Assembly: GCA_013350335.1 (NCBI GenBank)
Contig: CM023540.1
Span: 53,444,905 to 53,508,904 of the forward strand
DNA length: 64,000 bases
DNA from: Chimonanthus salicifolius
Taxonomy: Eukaryota; Streptophyta; Magnoliopsida; Laurales; Calycanthaceae
Direction of reading: 5' to 3'
In this document: piece by piece, positions 12,408 through 24,341 of the stretch
How the letters are laid out: every line of letters begins with the position of its first letter
How positions within the stretch are numbered: the stretch's first letter is position 1
The notes under the pieces: generated by a model
The model's input: only the letters and a program-made list of their open reading frames with translations
Told to the model about the DNA's origin: nothing
The model's database searches: none
Program-made: the position numbers and the translations under genes

Positions 12408-13498
12408 GAGGCTATGAAACCCTTTGTTGTTTCAACCTTTCCTTGGGTTTTCTTATCGGAATCACTCTCCTATTCAGATATGGCCTCATAGGTCACATTT
12501 GCATTCATAGCCTTTTTAAATTTTTTGGAGGGACAATCATTTGCAAAGTGTCCCCTTCCACTACAATTGTGACAAGTTTGTTCCTTAGGTTTCCTTCTTT
12601 TCTTATCTTTCTATCTAGTTGCTTCTTTTCTTTTAGGATGTTTTTCACTTGTTTCACCCTTTTTAATTTCTCTTCTTATTCATCTTGTTGATATTTTTAT
12701 AAAATTTCTTAGCAAGCATGGCCATTTCTTCACTAGATTTTTCTTCATATTCCAATTCAATTTCTTTTTCTTTTTATTCTTTGTTTTTGCAGAAGACTTT
12801 AAGGTAATGGGTTTATCCTTTAGTTGTTCAAATGTAATTCATAGGTTTGTAAAGAACCAATCAAATCATCAACATTCATAGTCACCACCTTGGGTTTGAA
12901 TCTTTCAGCAAGATTCCTCACAATTTTTTTACACACTTTGTTCTCGGGTATCTTTTCACCAAGATCCCAAATTTGATTGACAATGTCGCTCAATTTTGAA
13001 TAGAAATCCATGAAGACTTTGTCCTCTCATTTTAATAATATCAAATTGATTTTGGAGGATTTTGAGCCTTGACCTCTTAACTATTGAGGTGCCTTCATGG
13101 GTTCTTTCAAGTACTTCCCATGCTTCCTTTGTGGATTCACAAGTCATGATTCACTTATATTCATTATCGGATACCGAAAAATTTAAAGCATTCAAAGCTC
13201 TACCATTTGCCATATACATGGCCTTTTCATTTTGAGACCAAGTAGCAAAGGGTTTGAGGACCAATACTTTGTTTGAGGAGGATTCAAGGGTTTTCTCTTC
13301 CATATGGTCACTTCATTCGATTTTTACCGAATCCCAAACAGTTCCATCAATAGAGATAAAGAAACTTTTCATTTTGGACTTCCACGAGGCATAATTTGAC
13401 CCATCAAAGTATGAGGTTTCGAAATGGCATGACTATCTTCCATGGTGTTCTAGGTTGGATCAACACAGACCATTAAATCATTTATAAAGAGTACTCAA

Positions 13499-13510
13499 GC
13501 TCTAATACCA
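13499..13510 (-). promoter_or_regulatory. Primer binding site of element 1
   Basis: TGGTATTAGAGC on the minus strand differs by one base from the canonical initiator tRNA-Met complement TGGTATCAGAGC. It lies two bases inside the 5' LTR end. Confidence 0.88.
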
Positions 13511-14089
13511 ATTGAAAGTCCTTATGTCCCAGAACAAGATTGAGCCTAGAGGGGGTGAATAGAGAAATATACTAATTTGTTGATTTTTTAAAATTTCATT
13601 GATTGATTAACAAAATTAGCATCAGAAATAACAATCAAGTGTGTGTGTGTTAGCAAATGTGATTAGGCAAACATTCAAGCAATTAGCTTCAACACCACAA
13701 GACCAATATAGAGTGGTTCGGAATAAACCCTCCTACATCCACTGATGGACTCACCCAACCTTTGGCTATCCCAAATTCACTAAGTGGTGAATTACACCTA
13801 CACTAAATAAAATAAGAATTCCACTTATCCAATTGGTTGTGACTTTCCCCCAACACCAATGCTTAGAGTAAACCCTCTATTTTTTATAGTGGTTCCAGTG
13901 TACATCATCTTTAATACACTATACAAGTTTTGATTTATAAAAAAAATACAAACCAAGGAGAAGCACTTGCCTTTCAAGCTCTGCAATGTGTAGATGTGTG
14001 CTTCTCAAATCTCCTTCCCAAAGTGATCTCACAAGTGTGCCGAAGATGCGCCAAGTGTTGAGCAATCACAAATTATGGGAAGCATATAA

Positions 14090-14561
14090 TATAACGACGT
14101 GTCCCACTAGCATGATATTTTTCGCTCTTGGCCTCACACAGGGCCCGCACGACTTTCAATTGGAGAGTCAACCTACTCTTGCTCCCAAAAGGCCTCATGC
14201 TAGAAAGAGGAAGGCTACCACTTATATAGCAGGAAATTTCCAATGCAACTAGCAATATGGGACTTTTGGGGCGAGGTATTACAATGTACTCCCCTTAAAG
14301 CCAGAGTCTTCCCCTACTCTGCACACACAACAACCAAACCCACACCCTCAGGCAGAGAATTGAACCATTCTCTGATACCATTTGTAACGACCCGTCCCGC
14401 TAGCATGATATTGTCCGCTCTGGGCCTCACACATGACCCGTACAACTTTCAATTGGCGAGTCAACCCACTATTGCTCCCAAATGGCATCATGCTAGAAAG
14501 AGGAAGGCTACTACTTATATAGCATGGAATTTCCAATGCAACTAGCAATGTGAGCATTTGT

Positions 14562-14592
<31 letters not shown>

Positions 14593-14611
14593 GGGGGGGT
14601 GTGTTATTACA
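14090..14611 (-). mobile_element. TRIM (terminal-repeat retrotransposon in miniature)
   Basis: Two direct repeats, 14090-14283 and 14383-14611, are near-copies (TAACGAC...CTAGCATGATATT...CAATGCAACTAGCAAT...TATTACA). They flank a 99-bp core. In minus sense the core starts with a primer binding site, TGGTATCAGAGA (about 14369-14380), and ends with a polypurine tract (AAGGGGAGT, near 14286-14294). No coding capacity is present. Flanks AAGCA and AAGCC suggest a decayed target-site duplication. The left copy starts TATAAC instead of TGTAAC, and the right copy is expanded by a GT and G run. Confidence 0.87.
14559..14600 (+). repeat. GT microsatellite followed by a G24 tract
   Basis: (TG)n at 14559-14575 runs into 24 consecutive G at 14576-14599 inside the right TRIM repeat. 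The left TRIM repeat lacks it, so it expanded after insertion. The exact length is prone to sequencing error. Confidence 0.9.
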
Positions 14612-15672
14612 AAGCCTCTAGGAAGTTGGGGTCACCAATGTTTATCCTTGATGTTTTGCCTTTGCCTCTCTTTCAAACTCAATCTATGAAGATTGGTTGA
14701 TTTAAATGATTCACCAAAATTAGTACAAGAGAGATGATATCCTTCCTTAGCCTATTGATTTCACTGATGACAGCGGTAGATAAGGCTTATAAACGTTCAC
14801 CCCAAGGATCTCTAAATAGTTGCAAATAGTATTGAATTTATAGAGGAGGCAAACCAGTTTTCATAACTGCTTTTCACCGACGGGCCGACCACACCGATGG
14901 GTTAGTGAACTTAAATGTGACCGTTCAATAACTCGACCGTTGTGCATTAAATGCATCACAACGGTACAGTAACGGATACAACCGATGGGTCTATGTCACT
15001 GATGGGTCGACAAACATGTATTCGATGTGTCGATGAGTTCGAGAGTCTCGATTTGGGGCAACACCATGTAGACAGAGTTTCAAGTCCAAAAACTTGTCAA
15101 GCCCAGATCGACATGTCGGTTCATCGATGGGTCGGTCCTGGTACTCGCGATGGGTCTATAACATCGATGGGTCGTTGCTGAGAGTACCCATGAGTTCTAA
15201 GTTCTAAAACTCACAAATTCCAAATCGACGAGTTGATGACCTCGAAGGGTATGTCCAATATCATCGATGGTCGGTGACCTCGAGACACTCGATCTGAGAG
15301 AAACCTCAATTGGCAGTCCTTCTGTTCTAGAACCTTGTCAATCCGGTCGACCGGTCGACCGGTCTATGACCTCGACGGATTTGTCCTGTCCCCTGTGGTT
15401 TTGTGACTGTCTAGGTTCCTCAAAGTCTTGTTAATGTTATTGCCAACATGTTCAATTAAGGCTAGGCAAGGTCCACCTATGGGTGTGGGTTCCACCTAAG
15501 GTCATCTATAGCCATTTTACCTGTGTGATTCCCATACACCGATGATCTTGGAATCTTGGACTTGATCTTTATTCTTCGGATCAATCTTGAGTCTTCAAAT
15601 CTTCTAGCAAGTGTCTTTTTCCAAAGTCACGGAATTAACAAAATAGGGTCTCGACAAGACGGGGCACTAACA

Positions 15673-16239
15673 AAAAGTAACTAAAGTACTCACTGCATGG
15701 TCTCGACCATCCCCGGGAGATTGCCACATGGTCGATTCTGAGAGTTTAGCCGAGAGGGTACTGAAAGAAAAAAAAAGATAAAAAACCTAAGAACCAGTCC
15801 GAACAAAAAGTTAGAGTATTAGCGAGCTAGCGAGCTACTAAGTCGGTGGTCCGTAAGTTAGAGTATTAGTCATCCAAACTAAGAAGGCAATAAAACGTTA
15901 AAAGTAAAATTTAAACTAAAAGTCCGAGAACCAGTCCAAGCAGAAGTTAGTCAAGTTAGTCATTCTTGGACTGAGATGGCCTAAAAAGAAAATGAAAGCA
16001 GTAAACATGTAAAATCACACAAATTGGCGTGGATCGGATGAAGTCAGAAATTTCAAAAAATCAAATTCTCTGCAGAAGTCGGAAGATGTATCGGATTTTC
16101 GACATTCATACTATCGGACGCCGATATACAAGCTATCAGACTTCCAATACAGCAAGTATTGGTCATCCGATGTTCCAGTATCAATCGTCTGATATACAAA
16201 ATATTGGACGTCTGATGCTCTATTTGTAAGAACAATCTG
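15673..16239. other. Unassigned DNA, probably divergent U3 of the element 2 5' LTR
   Basis: This segment lies between the element 1 LTR edge and sequence recognisable as the element 2 5' LTR. It does not match the U3 of the other copia LTRs. At 16085-16225 it carries repeated words of the type TATCGGACG, CATCCGATG, CGTCTGATA and CATCAGACG, so it resembles a U3 with a different word set. No TG start can be fixed. Confidence 0.4.
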
Positions 16240-16903
16240 AGAATCATAAACAACCAATCTATTGATTGAGTTTAAAAGAGAGAAAGAGAGGAGGAAAAAA
16301 ATATACAAACTAGGAAAGGTTTTGTAAAACCAGTTTCCTTGTCACCCTGAGGTTGTGATTACTTTACGACGGCTACGAGGTGGAGCGTCGGCACACATTG
16401 GGTGGATCTTTGAGAAGCACACGTCGTCGGGAAGAGCTTCAAGGCAAGTGATTTTTTGTTTTAATTTTGTTTTTAAAACTTTTGTCTCAAAAATGGATTA
16501 AGGAGGATTGGCTCCGGAACCATTATAAAAAATCTAAAGCGTCATCTCTGGCACAGTGGTGGGTGGAATTCCCAGCTGATTGAGTGAGGCGGAATTCCTA
16601 CTCTAATTGTGAGGGTATAAGTCCCCACTTAGTGAATTTGGGGATAGCTCAAGGTTGAGCGAGTCCTAAAGGTTTACTAATCGAACCACTATATATCTTG
16701 TGTCCTTGTGCCATTGGTGTTAGTGCTATTTTTTTGTGTGGATTGTTTAATCACATTTGTTAACACACACTCACTTGACTGTTGTATCTTCTGCGCTTAA
16801 ATTAATTAATCAAGTAATTTGTAAAAGAACCAACAATTGTTAGTTGACCTATTCACCCCCATTTCTAGGGTCAATCGTGTTCTAGCTCCCAAGGGAACTT
16901 TTA
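16240..16903 (+). repeat. Element 2 5' LTR, recognisable part
   Basis: It matches the downstream half of the solo LTR 10522-12407: AAACCAATCT, CTAGTTTCCTTGTCACCCTG, the CACCCCC tract before CTAGGGTCAATC, and the end GGGAACTTTTA. The left limit is not defined, because the sequence before 16240 differs from other LTRs of the family and from this element's own 3' LTR. Confidence 0.75.
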
Positions 16904-16905
16904 AT

Positions 16906-16917
16906 TGGTATCAGAGC
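16906..16917 (+). promoter_or_regulatory. Primer binding site of element 2
   Basis: TGGTATCAGAGC is the exact complement expected for the plant initiator tRNA-Met 3' end. It lies two bases after the 5' LTR end. Confidence 0.93.
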
Positions 16918-16970
16918 CTAATGCTCCTTAGAAGGATTTAACCATCCGAGTTGATCCAAGCTAGAACACC

Positions 16971-18854
16971 ATGGGAGATAGTCACGCAATATCTAAACCC
17001 TCTTACCTAGATGGAACAAACTATGCCTCATGGAAGGCCAAATTATGAAGATTCTTTGTTTCCATAGATTCATCGGTATGAGATATTGTAAAGACTAGAT
17101 GGTAGGAACCCTTGGAAGAGAAGATAACAACAACCACCTCAACCATGCTTGTTATGCCCAAACCCTATGCCTCTTAGACCCCTGCTGAAAAAACTGCTCA
17201 GGCAGCTGATGGCAAAGCCATGAATGCCTTTAACTGTGCAGTATCTAATAGCGAGTACATGCAAATTATGACCTGTAAAACTGCAAAGGAGGCATGGGAA
17301 GTTCTTGAAAAAACTCATGAGGGTATCTCAATAGTTAAGAGGTCCAAACTTTAGATCCTCCAAAATCAGTTTGATACTCTTAAAATGAGGGAGGATAAAG
17401 TCTTCATGGATTTCTATTCCAAGATAACCGACATTGTGAATAAAATGTTCGCACTAGGTGAAAGGATACCCGAGGAAATGGTATGTACCAAAATTGTCCA
17501 GAATCTTGCAAAAAGATTCAAGCCCAAGGTTGTGGCCATGGAGGACAATATAGATGTGTCCTTAATGAATATCGACGATTTGGTTGGTCATTATAAATCT
17601 ATGAACTACACTTTGAACAACCAAATGATAAATCTATTGCCTTGAAATCTTCCCTATAACAAAAGAAAAATAAGATTCCTCAAAAGATGAATTCTCAAGT
17701 GATAAAATGGCAATGTTTGCCAAAAGGTTTTACAAAAAAATTGTAAAAAGAAACAACTTGAGAAGAATGGATAAGGGTTAAAAGAATAAAAAATACCCTA
17801 AATGGCCAGAAGAATTCAGAGGAAAAGGGAAGGAGAGAGAAGTAGCAAGGAGCATACCTATTTTAATTGTGGGGGAGAGGACACTTCATGAATGAATGTC
17901 CCTCAGAAAAAATTCAGAAGGTTATGAATGTGGGTATGACCCTTGTGGACACCTCTGAATCAGAGAGTGATTCCTACAAAAACACCCAAAGAAAAGTTGA
18001 TATATAAAAAGGTCTCATCGCCTTGATCATTATCAAGAAAATCCCACAATTGTAATGGAGGATGATGAGAGTGAAGAAGATGAAAATCTTCAAGCCTCCT
18101 GCAGTGCGTTGTTCCTTGAGAGTTAGAGGTTACCTAAAAAACTTAACAAGGTTAAAAATGAAAAATTGAACCTCTCTAGTCAAGTGGAAGAGTTAAAAAC
18201 TGAAAAATCTCTTCTAACCTCTAAGCTGGAACTACCAAATGCTGAAAATATAAAACTTAGAGAGAATGAAAAAAGACTTCAAGAACAAATAATTAATCAC
18301 TCTAAGGAAGTCGAAAATATATGGCATCACAACAACTTTATTGAATAAGATGTTAAAAAATTGTTTTTGGAAGTTAGGGAATTAAAATTTCATAAAAAAA
18401 ATTCCAAGATAAGTTTACCTATGGAGAAGAAAGACTTAAAAGACTTCTAGGTTCGAGTAAACAGTATGGTGATAGGTCTGGTCTTGGTGCCTCATCCACC
18501 AAAGAACCTAGGAACCATGGGAGGTTTAGAAAAACAAGTGTCTCTCACCCTTTAACGGGTAAATGTTATTTCTGTCACAAAATGGAATTCAAAAGAAATT
18601 GCTATAACTAGAAGAGATACTTGGAAAGGCAAGCACAAAGGCACAATCCAGTAAAGTCTATGCTTAAAAGACACCCACCAACACCTAACCTTAAAAGATA
18701 TCTAAAGAAGGTGGACACAAGGCAAGATTCTTTGTTAAGACAGCTAAATCATGTCTTAAAAGAGTTGGAGGATCCCAAGGTTGGCCATCCAATATACGAT
18801 CATAGGGGTGTGTATGCAACACCAAATGCCATAATCTTTATACCTAGGAGATAG
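16971..18854 (+). pseudogene. Element 2 gag (Sirevirus-type), decayed
   Basis: It starts MGDSHAISKPSYLDGTNYAS, as copia Gag does, but a TGA at 17046-17048 stops it and further stops follow. The UBN2 core is readable at about 17220-17645 (AKEAWEVLEKTHEG, KIVQNLAKRFKPKV). A first knuckle near 17857-17899 has Tyr in place of its first Cys and a frameshift inside (FNCGG...NEC). A coiled coil follows at about 18160-18400. A second knuckle near 18560-18603 reads CYFCHKMEFKRNC, with Phe in place of the His. The tail ends GVYATPNAIIFIPRR. The layout matches elements 1 and 3. The element's own protein cannot be made. Confidence 0.85.
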
Positions 18855-20514
18855 ACCACCATTCATGTTTTGTTTTGGTTTAGGATTTACTTCCATATCT
18901 TAGACCACTACAAATGGACTCACAAGAGACCATGTGAGTTCACATAGCAGAAAAGTGTTATGACATGAGGAGAGAGAAATTAGCTATCCACAACTCTAGA
19001 ATGTACTCTTCCTGGCTATAGTACGTATTATACTTGGAAAGCCATACATTTCATTCAAAGTATTTTGAACTTTAGGTGTCTTGGAATGTGAATTTTGATT
19101 GTGCGCATGTTTAATGATTTGATGAATTATGTTTGGCATATCTATGCATTGGAATAAATCTATGTATGTCGTGCTTAGAATAGGATTTCATCAAGTTGCA
19201 CAAATCAAGGATGGTTGCTCTACAATCTGAACCTCTCGGTGTAGTCGACATGTCGGTGAATAGACTAGTCGGTGTGACAGACATGTCAGACCTCTGAAGA
19301 ACGTGGTGAGTCCAGTCGGTGGGCCAAAAGAACCAAAAGATCAGCCTCTAGTTCTTACCCTAGATCTAGCTCTGGAAATCATGCGTCTGGACTAGAACCC
19401 AGTTCTCACCAAAGAACCCAACTAGAGGTTGAAGAAGACCCATCACTTACAAAGAAGTCATCTTCGTCGAAGAACGACGTGAAGAAATGAAAGAAGATGC
19501 AGAATAGGAGAATGGTGTTAGAACTAGTAATGAAGACCATGTCATTATCCCTGATGACACCAGTGTGGAGGAAGGTGAATGCAAGCTTGAAAGAAAGCTT
19601 TGAGAAAAATAAACTTAGAGGCAGCTAAGTTTATGGGAGAATTGAGTAAAAAAAGCTACAAAAGATAGCTTGGAGAATGGGGGCGAAAACTCCAAAAAGG
19701 GAAGCTAAGTAAGTTAGCTCGATCTCATTGGGAGAACACCTTTAAAATAGCACAGATCTTAAAGAGGAACAAGAAGAAAAACAGTAATGCAATGGTAATT
19801 TGCATTGTACTGTGGGGGAGATCAATGCTTGAGTATATGTGAAGCACGCATGACAAGCATGAGAAGCATGCATTGATTATTGGAGAAGTTAAAATGAGTT
19901 GGAAGAGAATGCACTAAATATGTTGGAATGTTTAAAATCCAATCGATGTCTGCCTACTAAACCTTTGTCAATTGTATGACAAAATGGAGGAGAAATTAGT
20001 AGAAGCTATAAGACAGCAAAACCAATTATGGGGAGTAATTGGTGAAGCCTATGTGCTTGGAGCTCTAGAAAGAGAGAGCCATGAAGGGGAGGAATATGAA
20101 GAAGCCAATGGACATGGGAGTTGTCTATGCTTGGAGTTTGGGAGATCAAACTAAAGAAGATTGTGGGAGACAATCTTCTCAACACTGATATCTTGGATGA
20201 GCTATGGGGAGTGTTGGTTACTAGGAAATCATTGATATATGGGGAGAATGAATGTTAATCTTGTTTAGTCCATGGATGCGTATTTATGTTTTGGAATAAT
20301 CCTTCTAATGATTGTCTAGTGTTACATGCTTATGTGCTGAAATAGAAAATCATGATTTAAAGCAAACTGAACAAGAATATGTGAATATCATAGTCTTGTT
20401 TTTCCATTTGAATATGCACATGTAATTGATGAAATATTTTTGTATTCAAATGTGATGTAATAAGGGTGGGCTTGTAACTGAGTTAGCTTCTAGGTTTTGT
20501 CATGAAATTGACAA
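18855..20514 (+). other. Element 2 non-coding interior
   Basis: This follows the gag stop. Its first 180 bp aligns with the sequence after element 1 gag (CCATATCTTAGACCA, GACCATGTGAGTTCACATAG, CTTGGAAAGCCA). The gag-then-non-coding arrangement is therefore shared and not a private deletion. A serine/lysine-rich patch at 19300-19500 could be a remnant of a second reading frame; I recognise no family. Confidence 0.55.
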
Positions 20515-20524
20515 CGGGGGAGAT
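20515..20524 (+). promoter_or_regulatory. Polypurine tract of element 2
   Basis: CGGGGGAGAT directly precedes the 3' LTR start (here TACTGGTGCCCC, a decayed TGTTAGTGCCCC). Confidence 0.85.
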
Positions 20525-20617
20525 TACTGGTGCCCCAGCTTGCCGAGTCCCTATGTTTGTCAATTCCATGACTCGGGAAGAAGCACTTGCTAAGAAGCTT
20601 GAAGACTCAAGGTGATC

Positions 20618-23175
20618 TGTAACGCCCCGCCCTTTTCACTCTAATTTTCAGAGTTTATTTTTTTTTTAAATATAATAATCATGTGATTGGGGCGGAGTGT
20701 CACGACGCGAGTTAAGTTTGGATCTCTAAATCCGACCCTTAACTGGCCAAGCCCATGTGCGTATGAACTAAGTCCATAAAACAGATCCGCACATGGTACA
20801 TATATAACTTGCGGAATTAACTTAGTTTTAATCTAACTGAGGTTATAATAGAACCTATGACTATTCCAAATTTCCATTCTTAGATAGCAAAGTACATAAC
20901 TTATTCTCCAAAATTACTAATCAATCTTAACTAATCGTTCAATCAAGCCATCCAACTTAAAACAAACCATAGCATCTATCTTAACTACTTATTAAAACCA
21001 ACAAATCTAGTTACCAAATTACAGTGTCCACATAATTCAAATAACACATCCATGAATAGTCCATTCAAAATCATTCAAACCGCCCAAGTTTCCTTGCTTG
21101 GTCCTCTTCTCGATCCACGTTCTTCCCTTTCCCTGCGCCATCCACTAAGGATATAGATAGGGCGTTAGATCAACGCGCCCAGTAGTGTTTCCGAATAGGG
21201 CTACCACATGGTTAGTCAAAAACATGCAAATAATATAATAATAACACATGTGTGACAAAATTCCATAAAAACATGCTATGTATGAAATGGACATGTATGA
21301 GTCCCACCCATCACCATTCAACACAGCCATCACTTGACGGGATTCTCATCGTCAAGGTGACCCACAGTGGTCTTTCGGACGCCCCGACGGAGTGTGGCCT
21401 CCGGATTCCTCCTGATGGGATTCTCATCATCAGGGTACCCCACAGTGGTCTTTCGGACGCCCCGAAGGAGTGTGGCCTCCGGTTACAACACCATCATCCC
21501 ATGTCATGCATGAGATGTCTATGCAAACATGTCATTTAGAAACATAGCTTTACAAACATACAAGTTATTGAAATCAACATAAAACAGCATATGAAATAGT
21601 GGTTACAATAAAGGTAGGAAACCTACTGAAGAATCACTTCAGCGTCCGTTCTTTCTTAGGCTTTAACCGCTCACGACTCGTTCGTCGTTCAACTTCCGGT
21701 ACCTTATCCATATAACAATCAATAAATCATACCATCACTTACTTGTTCATTCATATCTAAGACCCAACTACATCATGTGAGTCCTTTGATCAATCCCTTC
21801 ATTTGACTTGTATTCACAGATTTGCCATTGGTATAACTAATGTCTAATCTTGCTCATAATCAAAGTTCATAAAAGTAATCTACCTTAGTGGCTGGTTATT
21901 TACTTATCACTAAGTCTAAAGATAAATCCATATGTTTAATTAATCCAACTCATACAACCAAGTCATAATCTCCAACAAAACAATCTATGGGGTTCGGCCA
22001 TTCATATGGCCGAACCCTATGATCCTCCTACACAATGATCCCATCATTTGTTTACAAGTTAGGCTCTACCATTTAGCCATATTAACTACAAGGTTCAACC
22101 ATCCCATGGCCAACCCAAAACAGCAAGCTTATTTCATTTAACATACATAGGAAAACCCATAAATCTTGGTCCATTCATCCCAAAACTAGCCCCATGGGGT
22201 TCGGCCGTCCACATGGCCGAACCCAATGGTTCTCTTGATCTGATTAATCCCTCAACTTCCCATGATTATTCATGATTTAACATGTTAACCCAATCATGAA
22301 TTACACATGGTTCAGCTGCATAAACATCAACCAAAACAGTAAATTAACGTCACCAAATCATACCAATTACTTACATGGGGTTCGGCCATTCAAGGTGGCC
22401 GAACCCAATGTCCAAGTTTTGGTCTTTCATACATGCTTTAGGTGTTATTTAACCATGCAATATCAGTATTATATTGCTGCCCTTAAACCACTTAAAAACC
22501 ATCTAATTAAATTCATCCAAACAGTCCATAAAGTACATGGTTTCCATGTTTCACAACATGAAAACCAACAATACTTTGCATGGGGTTCGGCCCTCCATGG
22601 TGGCCGAACCCAATGATTTCTTTCACTATTTTTAAACTTCCAATCTTCATGTAATAAACAACATATTATTACCAAGTTCAACCCTTTAGAAATTCATCTA
22701 AAAACCAACCCAATTTCATAGGGTTCGGCCATGCTCATTGGCCGAACACTATGACCTTTGGTTTTTGAAACATTTACTCATTCACCTTGGGTCTGAACCA
22801 AACATCCAAATCCATGTTTTAACCTTCTTTAATCATGCATTTTAATCTATTACAACCATCTAACATCAGTCCTAACTTATATGGTTTTAACTTCTAAAAA
22901 CCATCAAAACTAACCACTTGTTTCCATGGGGTTCAGCCATGCTAAGTGGCCGAACCCAATGGTCTAATTTAATACATCAGGGGCATTTTTGTAATTATCC
23001 ACTTCATTGAGAAATTACCCATCCAATCAAACTTGACAATCATAATGTGCTCATATGATCTTAATTTGAGCAATGGACCCCACTATTTTCTCATTTAACA
23101 TCATAATTATTACATTCACCAAATCCAGGGGCATTTTCATAATTATCCATTTCATTGAGAAATCGGGGTGTTACA
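20618..23175 (-). repeat. Copy A 3' LTR (internally deleted)
   Basis: A minus-strand LTR, TGTAACACCCCGATTTC... to ...GGGCGTTACA. It is 2.56 kb against about 3.7 kb for the LTR at 37140-40872. About 1.3 kb is missing where the sequence jumps from the AT-rich 5' part to a GGGTTCGGCC hairpin near 22960. It shares hairpin loops with 37140-40872 (both have GGCCATTCATATGGCC). Confidence 0.86.
21988..22957. repeat. Array of six GGTTCGGCC hairpins in copy A 3' LTR
   Basis: Copies of the form GGGTTCGGCCA...TGGCCGAACCC lie at about 21990, 22198, 22378, 22583, 22721 and 22928. Arms are 9-12 bp and loops 4-12 bp. The spacer sequences do not resemble each other. Confidence 0.88.
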
Positions 23176-23195
23176 ATATAACCCTCTTTTTAAAA
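23176..23195 (-). promoter_or_regulatory. Polypurine tract of copy A
   Basis: Minus-strand AAAAAGAGGGTTATAT abuts the LTR start TGTAACACCCC. The same sequence precedes the copy B 3' LTR at 33476-33491. Confidence 0.75.
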
Positions 23196-24341
23196 TTTTC
23201 GTCCTGAAAATCGAGCGAAGTAGGGTTCTAAACGATTCCATAAATATCTCAGAGTGTGCTATTCTTATTTCCGATTTCAAGTTCCCAAGTGACTTCTTCA
23301 TTATCATGTTGGTCCACACCACTTTGACAAATTGAATCGCTCTATTTCGCAACACCCTTTGCTTGGTCTCATGTTATATCTTTTTCTTGTGAGCCATTTG
23401 TGATCTCACATAGTCCAATCTACTCTATTTCACTTTACTTGCTCTCATAGTATTTTCCATACGTACCTGCTCAATGTGTTCTTTCATCTACTCTCTGTGT
23501 GAGGTAGTCTGTCAATGTGAGCCTATGCTCAAAGCTTTTTCTGATTCCATTTTAACTAGGTTTCTAGTTACACTCTCCTGGAATTCCATTGGCTAACTAC
23601 AGAGCCAGGTGATCAGTCTAACTCGGCAGTCGTCCATAGTTTCCCATTCAAGTTTCACCAGACACTTATCTTTTCCGTTGAGTATATCTCCAAATTTAAA
23701 CACATCTTTCTCTGCACATAAGTCTCTATGTGACTAACAACTTTTGTTCCAAATTCCACGATACCAATTCCCGGCATCAATCCAAACCACCATGGGAATA
23801 ATCTCCCATGGTTAAATACATCCATCCCTGGTGTTTCGCTTTCAGTAAATATCATCTATCCCTGTTTTATAATCATCCATGAATATAACCCACTTATGGG
23901 TATAATCCATTCATGGAAACCATCCATCCTTGGTATCACTCTGTCCATGAGTATCATTCATGTATGGTTAATAACTATCCATGAAATAACCCACCTATGG
24001 GTATAATCCATTCATGGAAACCATCCATCCTTGGTATCACTCTGTCCATGAGTATCATATATCCATGATTAATATCCGTAAGAACATCATTCAAATGAAT
24101 CACTATAAGACTGTGGTAGCCATATCAAATCACAATTATATCCCGACCCCTTGCAAGACTTAGGGCTCATGACTTACCAAGCAGAAGACCCACGTCCAAC
24201 GTGATCCGGTTTACCTCGCCCTGCATCCCTTCACCTCATAGGTGATTCAGTCAAGCTCTAAGACGGTCACTCCGCGTCTGACGAAGCTAGTACCATCCCC
24301 ACCGGGTAAAATAGTACCTAGCTCTGCGCATTCTAGCACAT
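23196..24341 (-). other. Copy A non-coding interior with a 102-bp tandem repeat
   Basis: No reading frame is convincing. At 23877-24070 a unit of about 102 bp built from CCATGAAT...ATGGGTATAATCC...GTCCATGAG is present almost twice. Copy B has the same repeat at about 32620-32820. Confidence 0.6.

Larger units (their letters stand above)
9677..13443 (-). pseudogene. Element 1 gag (Sirevirus-type), decayed and split by a solo LTR
   Basis: Gag forms the virus-like particle and binds element RNA. The minus-strand reading starts at 13443 with MEDSHAISKP, typical of copia Gag. The UBN2-type core lies at about 13150-12820 (TKEAWEVLERTHEGTS, then KIVRNLAERFKPKV). An intact CCHC knuckle lies at 12533-12574 (C-HN-C-SGRG-H-FAND-C). 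After the solo LTR at 10522-12407 the frame resumes at 10516 with a coiled-coil stretch (10370-9960) and traces of a second knuckle near 9950 (CHKVGHFKRG). The tail ends GVYATPNSTIWAPKK, stop at 9677. Several frameshifts and stops make it non-functional. Normally protease would follow the WxPK motif; here only non-coding DNA does. Confidence 0.85.
4000..15672 (-). mobile_element. Element 1: gag-only Ty1/copia (Sirevirus-type) element with nested insertions
   Basis: Read on the minus strand the order is 5' LTR (13513-15672), primer binding site, decayed gag, about 2.4 kb of non-coding interior, polypurine tract (from 5124) and a 3' LTR that ends at 5123. The left end of the 3' LTR is truncated near 4000, so no target-site duplication can be shown. 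No protease, integrase, reverse transcriptase or RNase H is seen. Two solo LTRs and a TRIM interrupt it. The gag layout (UBN2 region, zinc knuckle, coiled coil, second knuckle, tail ending in a WxPK-like motif) matches Sirevirus-type Gag. Confidence 0.82.
13513..15672 (-). repeat. Element 1 5' LTR, interrupted by a TRIM
   Basis: The minus-strand LTR starts TGTTAGTGCCCC at the right and ends ACTTTCA beside the primer binding site. The TRIM at 14090-14611 splits it; without it the LTR is about 1.63 kb. The part at 14612-15672 matches the surviving 3' LTR. The DNA to the right (from 15673) shows no target-site duplicate of the truncated left end. Confidence 0.88.
16240..20617 (+). mobile_element. 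Element 2: gag-only Ty1/copia element (left part to the composite insertion)
   Basis: Order on the plus strand: 5' LTR ending at 16903, primer binding site, gag pseudogene, 1.7 kb of non-coding interior, polypurine tract, and a 3' LTR starting at 20525. The 3' LTR is broken at 20617 by the composite insertion and resumes at 40878. It is broken again at 41763 by element 3, so the rest lies outside the window. No pol domains are present. Confidence 0.82.

Noticed and set aside
14385..14611. Cassandra-type element with a 5S-like promoter
   Set aside because: The terminal repeat does not contain the 5S internal control phrases I would expect; a generic TRIM fits better.
16029..16308. Overlapping 65-66-residue readings on both strands
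   Set aside because: They arise from the TATCGGACG word repeats of an LTR-like region; no start context or homology.
21252..21539. 95-residue reading repeated at 26404 and 37738 as a conserved protein family
   Set aside because: It lies within LTRs and repeats only because the LTRs repeat; the underlying DNA is the duplicated CGGACGCCCCGACGG module.
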